A stretch of DNA of 64,000 nucleotides, taken from positions 141,922 to 205,921 of the forward strand of contig JAUCDD010000019.1 in NCBI GenBank assembly GCA_034675505.1, given 5' to 3'. Numbering within the stretch: the stretch's first letter is position 1; every line of letters starts with the position of its first letter. Origin of the DNA: Melaminivora sp034675505. Lineage in GTDB: Bacteria > Pseudomonadota > Gammaproteobacteria > Burkholderiales > Burkholderiaceae_C. The translations under genes and the position numbers were made by a program. This document shows, piece after piece, positions 1 through 8,924 of this stretch. Below the pieces are notes generated by a model that made no database searches, was not told the origin of the DNA, and saw nothing but the letters and a program-made list of their open reading frames with translations.

Positions 1-426
1 CTCGCCGGAGAACACGCGCGCCATCACGCTCTCGACGGCACAGTCCACCAGCCGCAAATGCACGTTCGGGTGCTGCACATGAAAGCCCGCCATCACCTCG
101 GGCAGCAGCGTGCAGGCCAGCAGCTGCGGCACCGCCACGCGCACGCTGCCGCGCTGCAGCGCCTTCAGGTTGCCCACCTCGCTGATCACGCCTTCCAGGT
201 CGTGCAGGATCTTCTCGACCTGCGGGTACAGCTCGCGCCCGGTCTCGGACAGGCGCAGGCGGCGCGTGCTGCGGTCGAACAGCCGCAGGCCCAGTTGCTG
301 CTCCAGCTCCTTGATGAGCGAGCTGAGCGCCGACTGGGTGATGAACAGCCGCTCGGCCGCCAGCGTGAAGCTGCCGGTGTCGGCCACGGCGACGAAGGCG
401 CTGAGCTGGCGCAGGGTGACATTCAT
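1..426 (-). CDS. LysR-family transcriptional regulator, N-terminal part (cut by window edge)
   Basis: Transcription factor expected to control the divergent aromatic-catabolism operon that starts about 110 bp away. Translation from the ATG at 426 reads MNVTLRQLSAFVAVADTGSF, the classic LysR winged helix-turn-helix (roughly residues 1-60: LRQLSAF, AERLFITQSALS, LEQQLGLRLFDR), then the start of the inducer-binding domain (GSVRVAVPQLLACTLLPEVM). About 142 residues are present; the remaining effector domain lies outside the window. The small palindrome just upstream of the start fits autoregulation. The family call is firm; the effector cannot be told from this fragment. Confidence 0.93.
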   Translation of the reverse strand, partial: MNVTLRQLSAFVAVADTGSFTLAAERLFITQSALSSLIKELEQQLGLRLFDRSTRRLRLSETGRELYPQVEKILHDLEGVISEVGNLKALQRGSVRVAVPQLLACTLLPEVMAGFHVQHPNVHLRLVDCAVESVMARVFSGE

Positions 427-430
427 GGGC

Positions 431-445
431 TGATTTTATAAATCA
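431..445. promoter_or_regulatory. Candidate LysR operator between divergent genes
   Basis: Perfect inverted repeat TGATTT-TAT-AAATCA within an AT-rich stretch (431-475) that separates the LysR gene (start 426) from the operon beginning at 535. Size and symmetry fit the T-N11-A style of LysR boxes. The function is inferred from position only. Confidence 0.5.
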
Positions 446-534
446 ATCATTAAAAAACGTTTGTCTGATAAATGGATTCGTCCTTTAATCCGACCCAGCA
501 GTCGTATTTGCGTACCCACCACAGGAGCAGCGCC

Positions 535-1500
535 GTGAGCGAAAAGAAGTTTGCCTCCCAGGCCGATCTGGAAGAAAAGAAAGTCAGCTGGGACAAGCTC
601 AGCGACAACGCCTATGCCTACACCGCCGAGGGCGACCCCAACACCGGCGTCATCATTGGCGACGACGGCTGCATGATCATCGACGCCACCGCCACGCCCG
701 TGGCCGCGCAAAGCGTGATCGCCAAGATCCGCGAGATCACCGACAAGCCCATCAAGTACGTGGTGTTGACGCACTACCACGCCGTGCGCGTGCTGGGCGC
801 GTCGGGCTATCGCGGCGAAGGCCTGGAGCAGGTCATCGCCAGCCGCGACACCTACGACCTGATCGTCGAGCGCGGCCAGCAGGACATGGATTCGGAAATC
901 GGCCGCTTCCCGCGCCTGTTCCAGGCCGTGGAGAGCGTGCCCGGCCTGACCTGGCCGACGATGACCTTCACCGGCGAGATGGCGCTGTGGCTGGGCGGCC
1001 TGGAAGTGCGCATCCAGCAGATCGGCCGCGGCCACACCAAGGGCGACACCATCGTCCATTTGCCCAGCCAGAACATCTGCTTCTCGGGCGACCTGGTCGA
1101 GGCGGACGCCGCCTGCTACACCGGCGACGCCTACCTGGCCGACTGGCCGCAGACGCTGGACCGGCTGGCGGCCATGAATTTCGACAAGCTGGTGCCCGGC
1201 CGCGGCCCGGCGCTCATGACGCCCGAGGCGGTGAAGAGGGGCCTGGCCTACACGCGCGATTTCGTCAGCACCCTGTACGGCAGCGCCCGCGAGGCCGTCG
1301 CCCAGGGCATGGACCTGAAGGCCACCATGGCGCACACGCGCCGCGCCATGGACCCGAAGTTCGGCCATGTCTTCATCTACGAGCACTGCCTGCCGTTCGA
1401 CGTGACGCGCGCGCACGACGAGGCCAGCGGCATCCGCGACCCGCGCATCTGGACGGCCGAGCGCGACCAGCAGATGTGGCACGCGCTGCAGCAGGGCTGA
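535..1500 (+). CDS. MBL-fold protein with degenerate metal site, aromatic-catabolism operon
   Basis: First gene of the operon. The GTG at 535 is preferred over an in-frame ATG at 472 because AGGAG lies 7 nt before it; this gives about 321 residues starting MSEKKFASQADLEEKK. The fold is recognisable: beta-strand VIIGDDGCMIIDATAT, then LTHYHAVRVLGAS where the HxHxDH metal motif should be, GHTKGDT, and FSGDLVEADA. The second half of HxHxDH reads V-R instead of D-H, and the later GHG-type position reads PGRGPA, so the second metal site looks lost. Related operon members carry the same domain next to FAD hydroxylases as far as I recall. Substrate unknown; it may be a hydrolase with one metal or a non-catalytic member. 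Confidence 0.85.
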   Translation: MSEKKFASQADLEEKKVSWDKLSDNAYAYTAEGDPNTGVIIGDDGCMIIDATATPVAAQSVIAKIREITDKPIKYVVLTHYHAVRVLGASGYRGEGLEQVIASRDTYDLIVERGQQDMDSEIGRFPRLFQAVESVPGLTWPTMTFTGEMALWLGGLEVRIQQIGRGHTKGDTIVHLPSQNICFSGDLVEADAACYTGDAYLADWPQTLDRLAAMNFDKLVPGRGPALMTPEAVKRGLAYTRDFVSTLYGSAREAVAQGMDLKATMAHTRRAMDPKFGHVFIYEHCLPFDVTRAHDEASGIRDPRIWTAERDQQMWHALQQG

Positions 1501-1504
1501 GCAC

Positions 1505-1567
1505 TTCAAAAACAATAGCTGCAACCCGTTGAAATACGCCGGCAAGCGGCCGATTTGACCCAAAAAG
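1505..1567 (+). repeat. Family-1 dispersed repeat, copy 1
   Basis: Between the MBL gene and the FAD hydroxylase gene. Shows AATAGCTG, ACGCCGGC, GCGGCCGATTTGACC and CAAAAAG blocks in the order shared by the other copies; the first arm of the small inverted repeat is missing. Confidence 0.7.
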
Positions 1568-1580
1568 CGCAGGAAACGCC

Positions 1581-3245
1581 ATGCTCAGCACCTACACCTA
1601 CCCCAAGTTCGCCTACGTCCGTCCGCCCGAGCTGCAGGGGCAGGGCGGCGGCCACTACCCGGTGGTGGTGGTGGGCGCCGGCCCGGTGGGCCTGGCCATG
1701 GCCATCGACCTGGCGCAGCAGGGCCAGCGCGTGCTGGTGCTGGACAACGACGACACCGTGTCCATAGGCTCGCGCGGCGTGTGCTATGCCAAGCGCGCGC
1801 TGGAAGTGCTGGACCGCATGGGCTGCGGCAGCCCCTGCGTGGACAAGGGTGTGTCGTGGAACGTGGGCCGCACCTTCTTTCGGGACGGCGAGGTCTTCAA
1901 CTTCAACCTGCGCCCGCAGGAGGGCCACCAGCGCCCCGGCATGGTCAACCTGCAGCAGTACTACCTGGAGCAATACCTGGTCGAGCGCGCGCGCCAGTTG
2001 CCCAACCTGGAGCTGCGCTTCAAGAACAACGTCATCGGCGTCAGCCAGGACGAGCACAAGGCCACCCTGCGCGTGGAGACGCCCGATGGCGCCTATACGC
2101 TCAGCTGCGACTGGCTGGTCGCCGCCGACGGCGCGCGCTCGCCCATCCGCCAGATGCTGGGGCTGGACATCGAGGGCAAGGTCTTCATGGACCGCTTTTT
2201 GATCGCCGACGTGGTCATGGCCGCCGACTACCCGGCAGAGCGCTGGTTCTGGTTCGACCCGCCCTTCCACCCGAACCAGTCGGTGCTGCTGCACAAGCAG
2301 GCCGACAACGTCTGGCGCATCGACTTCCAGCTCGGCTGGGACGCCGACCCCGAGGCCGAGAAAAAGCCCGAAAAAGTCATCCCGCGCATCCGCGCCATGC
2401 TGGGCGACGAGCGCGAGTTCCAGCTCGAATGGGTCAGCGTCTACACCTTCCAGTGCCGGCGCATGGGGCAGTTCAACCACAACCGCGTGCTGTTCGTGGG
2501 CGACGCGGCGCACCAGGTCTCGCCCTTCGGCGCGCGCGGCGCCAACTCCGGCATCCAGGACACCGACAACCTGGCGTGGAAGCTGAAACTCGTCATCGAC
2601 GGCAAGGCACCCGCGTCGCTCTTGGACAGCTACAGCAGCGAGCGCTGCCACGCCGCCGACGAGAACATCCAGAACTCCACGCGCTCGACCGACTTCATCA
2701 CGCCCAAGAGCGCCGCCAGCCGCGCCTTTCGCAACGCCGTGCTGGAGCTGGCGCAGGACTATCCCTTTGCCCGTGCGCTGGTCAATTCCGGCCGCTTGTC
2801 CGTGCCGTCGTGGCTGGTCGATTCGCCCCTGAACACGCCCGACGCCGACGCCTTTGCCGGCGACATGGTGCCCGGCGCGCCCATGCACGACGCGCCGGTG
2901 GCCGGCGGCCGCAGCGACTGGCTGCTGGGCCACGTGGGCGGGCAGTTCCAGCTGCTGCTGTATGTCGATGACGCCAGCCAGATCGACGGCGTAGAGGCCC
3001 GCGAACTGGCCGCGCTGGCGCAGGACGCCATCGGCGTGCAGGCCCTCGTCGTGGCCCAGCGCGGCAGCGCGCCCGCGCCGCTGGCCACGCTGCTCGATGC
3101 GCAGGGCGATGTCCGCCAGCGCTACGACCTGCAAGGCGGCAGCTGCTACCTGCTGCGCCCGGACCAGCACGTGGCAGCGCGCTGGCGCAGCTTCGACGCT
3201 GCCCGCGTGCGCGCCGCGGTAGCGCGCGCCACCGCCAACGCCTGA
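1581..3245 (+). CDS. FAD-dependent aromatic hydroxylase (class A flavoprotein monooxygenase)
   Basis: Likely hydroxylates a phenolic ring using NAD(P)H and O2, as in the PheA/MhpA/PobA group. 554 residues. ATG at 1581 is preceded by AGGAAA. The FAD-binding GxGxxG motif is VVVGAGPVG (about residues 29-37), the DG motif is WLVAADGARSP (about 178-188), and the GD motif is VLFVGDAAHQVSPFGARG (about 303-320). The C-terminal 150 residues match the thioredoxin-like tail of phenol hydroxylase-type enzymes. Downstream genes supply ring cleavage and hydrolysis functions, so this should be the committed hydroxylation step. The exact substrate (for example a hydroxybenzoate or hydroxyphenylacetate) cannot be read from sequence. 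Confidence 0.88.
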   Translation: MLSTYTYPKFAYVRPPELQGQGGGHYPVVVVGAGPVGLAMAIDLAQQGQRVLVLDNDDTVSIGSRGVCYAKRALEVLDRMGCGSPCVDKGVSWNVGRTFFRDGEVFNFNLRPQEGHQRPGMVNLQQYYLEQYLVERARQLPNLELRFKNNVIGVSQDEHKATLRVETPDGAYTLSCDWLVAADGARSPIRQMLGLDIEGKVFMDRFLIADVVMAADYPAERWFWFDPPFHPNQSVLLHKQADNVWRIDFQLGWDADPEAEKKPEKVIPRIRAMLGDEREFQLEWVSVYTFQCRRMGQFNHNRVLFVGDAAHQVSPFGARGANSGIQDTDNLAWKLKLVIDGKAPASLLDSYSSERCHAADENIQNSTRSTDFITPKSAASRAFRNAVLELAQDYPFARALVNSGRLSVPSWLVDSPLNTPDADAFAGDMVPGAPMHDAPVAGGRSDWLLGHVGGQFQLLLYVDDASQIDGVEARELAALAQDAIGVQALVVAQRGSAPAPLATLLDAQGDVRQRYDLQGGSCYLLRPDQHVAARWRSFDAARVRAAVARATANA

Positions 3246-3286
3246 CGACCCCCGAACGCCCGCAACCCGCCATGAAGCGAGACGCC

Positions 3287-3511
3287 ATGCCCCTGATCAC
3301 CCAGCCCAACCTGCATGAGAGCGGCCAGCGCTACTTCCAGGCCTACACGCCCGGCGATGATTTCTACGAAGCGCTGATAGCGACGCACCAGGGCCTCACC
3401 GACGAGCAGAGCACGGCCGTCAATGCGCGCCTCGTCCTGCTGCTGGCCAACCACATCGGCGACATAGCCGTGCTGCGCGAAGCCTTGCGCATCGCGCGCG
3501 GCAAGCTTTGA
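3287..3511 (+). CDS. DUF2783-type small protein
   Basis: Small protein of 74 residues (MPLITQPNLHESGQRYFQAY...) lying between the FAD hydroxylase and the VOC protein, the usual position of DUF2783 proteins. I see no catalytic motif; the middle contains TPGDDFYEALI and a hydrophobic helix ARLVLLLANHI. An in-frame ATG at 3272 would add five residues; neither start has a strong ribosome-binding site. Function is unknown; a helper role for the hydroxylase is only inference from constant adjacency. Confidence 0.75.
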   Translation: MPLITQPNLHESGQRYFQAYTPGDDFYEALIATHQGLTDEQSTAVNARLVLLLANHIGDIAVLREALRIARGKL

Positions 3512-3540
3512 ATACCCCACCCACCTGAAGGAGACACACC

Positions 3541-4086
3541 ATGTCCATCGTTCGAGGCGTCCACCACGTCGCCTACCGCTGCAAGAACGCCAAGGAGACC
3601 GTCGAGTGGTACAAGAAATACCTCGACATGGAGTTCATCCTGGCCATCGCCGAGGACGAAGTGCCCTCCACCAAGGACCCGGACCCGTACATGCACGTGT
3701 TCCTGGACTTAGGGGGCGGCAACATCCTGGCCTTCTTCGAGCTGCCGACCAAGGCCGCAATGCTCAGCCCGGCCGACGCCAACACGCCCGCGTGGACGCA
3801 GCACCTGGCGCTGAAGGTCGATTCCATCGACGCCATGATGGCCGCCAAGGCGCGCATGGAGGCCGACGGCATCGAGGTCATCGGCCCGACCAACCACACG
3901 CTGTTCCAGTCCATCTACTTCCGCGACCCGTCCGGCCACCGCCTGGAGCTGGCCGCCGACACCACCACGCCCGAGATGGCGCAGGCGCTGGACAAGGTGA
4001 AGTGGGACATGCTCAATGAGTGGGACCGCACCAAGAAGGCGCCCCAGCACGCGCGCTGGATGCACGACGGCAGCGGCAAGCCTTGA
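3541..4086 (+). CDS. VOC-fold protein, candidate extradiol-type ring-cleavage dioxygenase
   Basis: 181 residues, with AAGGAG a few bases before the ATG. Two beta-alpha-beta-beta-beta modules of the vicinal-oxygen-chelate fold are visible: GVHHVAYRCKNAKETVEWY at the N-terminus, TQHLALKVDSID in the middle and DPSGHRLELAAD near residue 145. These supply the expected His-His-Glu metal triad (His in GVHH, His in QHLAL, Glu in HRLELA). It sits between a flavin hydroxylase and fumarylacetoacetase/isomerase genes, and no cupin-type homogentisate or gentisate dioxygenase is present, so it is the best candidate for ring cleavage. A glyoxalase-like isomerase is the alternative. Confidence 0.8.
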   Translation: MSIVRGVHHVAYRCKNAKETVEWYKKYLDMEFILAIAEDEVPSTKDPDPYMHVFLDLGGGNILAFFELPTKAAMLSPADANTPAWTQHLALKVDSIDAMMAAKARMEADGIEVIGPTNHTLFQSIYFRDPSGHRLELAADTTTPEMAQALDKVKWDMLNEWDRTKKAPQHARWMHDGSGKP

Positions 4087-4133
4087 AGGGGTGGGGCGGT
4101 GGGTGCGCGACGCGCGCGTCCAGCGCCACTACC

Positions 4134-4192
4134 GTTTTGATAGCTAACTATCGTTGATCCACGCCGGCATGCGGCCGATTTCATTCAAAAAG
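4134..4192 (+). repeat. Family-1 dispersed repeat, copy 2
   Basis: Between the VOC gene and the hydrolase gene. Blocks GTTTTGATAGCT, TTGATCCACGCCGGC, GCGGCCGATTTCATTC and AAAAAG match copies 1 and the one at 58181 closely; it ends about 10 bp before the next start codon. Confidence 0.75.
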
Positions 4193-4203
4193 AGCTTATT
4201 TCC

Positions 4204-5217
4204 ATGAAACTCGCCACCCTCAAGCAAGGCGGCCGCGACGGCACGCTGGTCGTCGTCAGCCGCGACCTCACGCGCCAGCGCGCCGTCCCCGCCATCGCCC
4301 GCACCCTGCTCGCCGCCATGGACGACTGGCAGGCCGCCGAGCCGCAGCTGCGCCAGGTCTATGAGGCCCTGAACAGCGGCGCCATCGAGGGCGAGCCTTT
4401 TGACGAAGCCGCCTGCCACTCGCCCCTGCCGCGCACCTGGCAGTGGGCCGACGGCTCGGCCTATCTCAACCACGTCGAGCTGGTGCGCCGCGCGCGGGGC
4501 GCCGAGGTGCCGGAGAGTTTTTATTCCGACCCGCTGATGTACCAGGGCGGCAGCGACAACTTCATCGCGCCGCGCGCCGACGTGGTCGCGCGCCCGGATT
4601 GGGGCATCGATTTCGAGGCCGAGGTCACCGTGGTCACGGGCGACGTGCCCATGGGCGCGAGCCCCTCGGAGGCCGCGAAGGCCATCCGCCTGGTGATGCT
4701 GGTCAACGATGTTTCGCTGCGCAACCTGATTCCGGCGGAGCTGGCCAAGGGTTTCGGCTTTCTGCAAAGCAAGCCCGCCAGCGCCTTCAGCCCCGTGGCC
4801 GTCACGCCCGACGAGCTGGGCGAGGCCTGGAAGGATGCCAAGGTGCATTTGCCGCTGCTGGTGCACCTGAACGGCGAGCTGTTCGGCCGCCCCAACGCCG
4901 GCGTGGACATGAGCTTCGACTTCGGCCAGCTCGTCGCCCACGTGGCCAAGACGCGCGAGCTGTGCGCCGGCTCCATCGTCGGCTCGGGCACGGTGTCGAA
5001 CAAGCAGGGCAACCTGTGGGGCTCGTCGATTGCCAATGGCGGCGTGGGCTACTGCTGCCTGGCGGAAGTGCGCACCTACGAAACCATCGAGCAGGGCAAG
5101 CCGGCCACGCCCTTCATGCAGCACGGCGACGTGGTGCGCATCGAGATGCTGGACGCGCACGGCCAGAGCATCTTCGGCACCATCGAAAACCGCGTGGACA
5201 CGCACCGGGCGCCTTGA
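4204..5217 (+). CDS. Fumarylacetoacetate hydrolase family protein
   Basis: 337 residues. Expected to split the ring-opened beta-diketo acid (fumarylacetoacetate, fumarylpyruvate or an analogue) into two small acids. Family signatures: QGGSDNFIAPRADVV, GIDFEAEVTVVTGDVP with the metal-binding acidic residues (about 130-145), NDVSLRNLIPAE, GFGFLQSKPASAFSP and the C-terminal VGSGTVSNKQGNLWGSS. Its length and the KPASAFSP block resemble the fumarylacetoacetase branch rather than the short HpcE-type domain. The gene follows a repeat element and is 8 bp before the isomerase gene, so the two are co-translated. Confidence 0.9.
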   Translation: MKLATLKQGGRDGTLVVVSRDLTRQRAVPAIARTLLAAMDDWQAAEPQLRQVYEALNSGAIEGEPFDEAACHSPLPRTWQWADGSAYLNHVELVRRARGAEVPESFYSDPLMYQGGSDNFIAPRADVVARPDWGIDFEAEVTVVTGDVPMGASPSEAAKAIRLVMLVNDVSLRNLIPAELAKGFGFLQSKPASAFSPVAVTPDELGEAWKDAKVHLPLLVHLNGELFGRPNAGVDMSFDFGQLVAHVAKTRELCAGSIVGSGTVSNKQGNLWGSSIANGGVGYCCLAEVRTYETIEQGKPATPFMQHGDVVRIEMLDAHGQSIFGTIENRVDTHRAP

Positions 5218-5225
5218 GGCCGCGC

Positions 5226-5879
5226 ATGCTGAAGCTGTATTCCTACTTCCGCAGCTCCGCCGCGTACCGCGTGCGCATTGCGCTGGCGCTCAAGGGCCTG
5301 GCCTACGACACCGTGCCCGTGCACCTGCTGGCCGGCGGCGGCCAGCAGCACGGCGCCGCCTACCGCGCGACCAATCCGCAGGCGCTGGTGCCGGCCCTGC
5401 AAGAGGGCGAGGGCGGGGCGGTCGTCACCCAGTCGCTGGCCATCATGGAGTACCTGGACGAGGCGCATGGCGGCGCCCCGCTGCTGCCGGCCGATGCGCT
5501 AGGCCGCGCCCGCGTGCGCGCCCTGGCCCAGGCCATTGCCTGCGACCTGCACCCGCTGAACAACCTGCGCGTGCTGCGCTACCTGAAGCACGAGCTGGCG
5601 CTGAGCGACGCGCAAAAGGACGCCTGGTACGCGCATTGGGTGGCGCTGGGCCTGTCGGCCATCGAGGAAATGCTGGCGGCGAGCAAGGACACTGGCCGCT
5701 TCTGCCACGGCGACACGCCCGGCCTGGCCGACTGCTGCCTGGTGCCGCAGGTCTACAACGCCCAGCGCTTCAACTGCCCGCTGGACGAATTTCCCACCAT
5801 CCAGCGCATCGTGGCCGAGTGCGAGGCGCTGCCGGCCTTCCAGCAGGCGGCGCCGGACAGGCAGCCGGACGCGGCTTGA
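5226..5879 (+). CDS. maiA: Maleylacetoacetate / maleylpyruvate isomerase (zeta-class GST)
   Basis: 217 residues, glutathione-dependent cis-trans isomerase acting between ring cleavage and hydrolysis. The N-terminal thioredoxin-like domain starts MLKLYSYFRSSAAYRVRIAL, the zeta-class active-site region (usual SSCSWR-type position reads SSAAYR, as in bacterial members). NPQALVPAL and VVTQSLAIMEYLDE are the glutathione-binding cis-Pro and Gln-Ser motifs (about 48-75). The helical C-terminal domain contains GDTPGLADCCLVPQVYNAQRF. Whether its substrate is maleylacetoacetate or maleylpyruvate depends on the ring-cleavage step, which is unresolved. Confidence 0.9.
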   Translation: MLKLYSYFRSSAAYRVRIALALKGLAYDTVPVHLLAGGGQQHGAAYRATNPQALVPALQEGEGGAVVTQSLAIMEYLDEAHGGAPLLPADALGRARVRALAQAIACDLHPLNNLRVLRYLKHELALSDAQKDAWYAHWVALGLSAIEEMLAASKDTGRFCHGDTPGLADCCLVPQVYNAQRFNCPLDEFPTIQRIVAECEALPAFQQAAPDRQPDAA

Positions 5880-5936
5880 CGCCCTGAACTGCGGCCCGGG
5901 CGGCGACAGCTGCGCGGCTCGACGTTTCGGCCCTGA

Positions 5937-6302
5937 TCAGGTCAGCGCATCCAGCGGCACGCCCAGCGCCACGGCGATTTTTTTCAAGGTCGCCGCAGTG
6001 CCGGCGCGCTTGCCCCGTTCGATCTGGCTGATGAAGGGCTTGCTCAAGCCGGTGCAGGCCGCCAGGCGCTCCTGGTTCCAGCCGTGGTGCTGGCGCCAGG
6101 CGCGCACCGGGTGCATGCCGTCCGCCACGGCGAACGCGACCTGCGCGGGAATCCGCACGCCATCGTCCTGCGAGGCGGCGCGGTCGAAGGCCGCTGCATC
6201 CTGTGCCTCCTCCAGGGCGCCGCGCACCTTGTCCCAAAGTTGCGCCGGCACGACGTAGAACACTGGCTCGCCGTCTTTCTCGATGATCTGCACTTCGCTC
6301 AT
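5937..6302 (-). CDS. Antitoxin: Phd/YefM-like N-terminus fused to XRE HTH
   Basis: 121 residues. The first 35 residues (QIIEKDGEPVFYVVPAQLW) look like the Phd/YefM-type strand-helix segment; the C-terminal 65 residues form an XRE/Cro helix-turn-helix (VRAWRQHHGWNQERLAACTG, PFISQIERGKR, LKKIAVALGVPLDAL). It is the second gene of the pair, its ATG overlapping the toxin stop codon (ATGA at 6299-6302), so the two are translationally coupled in toxin-first order as in higBA. It should neutralise the toxin and repress the operon through the palindrome upstream. Confidence 0.88.
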   Translation of the reverse strand: MSEVQIIEKDGEPVFYVVPAQLWDKVRGALEEAQDAAAFDRAASQDDGVRIPAQVAFAVADGMHPVRAWRQHHGWNQERLAACTGLSKPFISQIERGKRAGTAATLKKIAVALGVPLDALT

Positions 6303-6553
6303 TGGTAAATCCCTCCACGCGCGCCGATGTCCAGCACCAGCACCACAAGCCGCCCCGCGTCCAGCGTGTAGATGACGCGCCAGTCGCCAACCCGAAGCCG
6401 AAAACCGGGGCGGCCCACCAGCTTCTTGACGTTGGCTGCTGAAGCAGGGTCGTGCGCCAGCGCCTCCAGCTTGGTCTTCAACACTGCGCGCGCGTTGGCC
6501 GGCATGGCAACCAGGGACTTGAACGCGGGCTTGGTGAATTCCAAGGTGTACAT
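6299..6553 (-). CDS. RelE/ParE-superfamily toxin
   Basis: 84 residues: MYTLEFTKPAFKSLVAMPAN, then a helix pair and the conserved C-terminal sheet GFRLRVGDWRVIYTLDAG and LVVLVLDIGARGGIY. The arginines in FRLRVGDWR and the Tyr near the C-terminus fit RelE-type ribosome-dependent nucleases, although ParE-like activity cannot be excluded. No Shine-Dalgarno sequence precedes the ATG at 6553, and the predicted transcription start lies at or next to that ATG, so the message may be leaderless. Confidence 0.9.
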   Translation of the reverse strand: MYTLEFTKPAFKSLVAMPANARAVLKTKLEALAHDPASAANVKKLVGRPGFRLRVGDWRVIYTLDAGRLVVLVLDIGARGGIYQ

Positions 6554-6559
6554 GCCATT

Positions 6560-6588
6560 ATGTTAGCGATATGCTAATAAATCGACAA
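6560..6588 (-). promoter_or_regulatory. Toxin-antitoxin promoter with embedded operator palindrome
   Basis: Reading the minus strand, TTGTCG (6588-6583) and TAACAT (6565-6560) are 17 nt apart, and the toxin ATG begins 6 nt after the -10. Inside the spacer and -10 lies the palindrome TTAGC-ATATC-GCTAA (6563-6577), well placed for autorepression by the XRE antitoxin. Confidence 0.55.
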
Positions 6589-6664
6589 GGCGCCTGGCAT
6601 TCTTGCTATCTGCGGAATCGCATCCGGAATGCAGGAGCGCTCGCAAAAATGCGCCCGCGCCGGG

Positions 6665-6686
6665 GTTTGTCCCACTCGGGACAAAC
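6665..6686. promoter_or_regulatory. Perfect 9-4-9 inverted repeat upstream of the fadB-like promoter
   Basis: GTTTGTCCC-ACTC-GGGACAAAC lies 4 bp upstream of the predicted -35 box of the beta-oxidation operon. No T-run follows, so it looks more like an operator than a terminator. The regulator is unknown. Confidence 0.5.
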
Positions 6687-6690
6687 GCCC

Positions 6691-6719
6691 GTGACGCCCT
6701 GTCGGCCCCCGCCTACAAT
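6691..6719 (+). promoter_or_regulatory. Predicted sigma70 promoter for the fadB-like/thiolase operon
   Basis: GTGACG (6691-6696) and TACAAT (6714-6719) separated by 17 bp, about 55 bp before the ATG at 6773. A strong ribosome-binding site AGGAAG follows at about 6761. Confidence 0.5.
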
Positions 6720-6747
6720 GGAAAATCGCACGACCGTACTTTTCCAT
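6718..6747. promoter_or_regulatory. Inverted repeat overlapping the predicted transcription start
   Basis: ATGGAAAA and TTTTCCAT arms separated by 14 bp, with a nested ACG-AC-CGT centre. It covers the end of the -10 box and the expected start site of the beta-oxidation operon, a position suited to a repressor. Confidence 0.4.
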
Positions 6748-6772
6748 CACTCACCCACGAAGGAAGACCCGC

Positions 6773-8872
<2,100 letters not shown>

Positions 8873-8924
8873 CGAAACGCATTGCGTTGTTGCATCCACC
8901 GACCCCATTCAAGGAAGTTCGCAC

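Noticed and set aside
436..3170. Long minus-strand open frames opposite the MBL and FAD hydroxylase genes
   Set aside because: Composition typical of antisense frames in high-GC DNA; plus-strand proteins have strong motifs.
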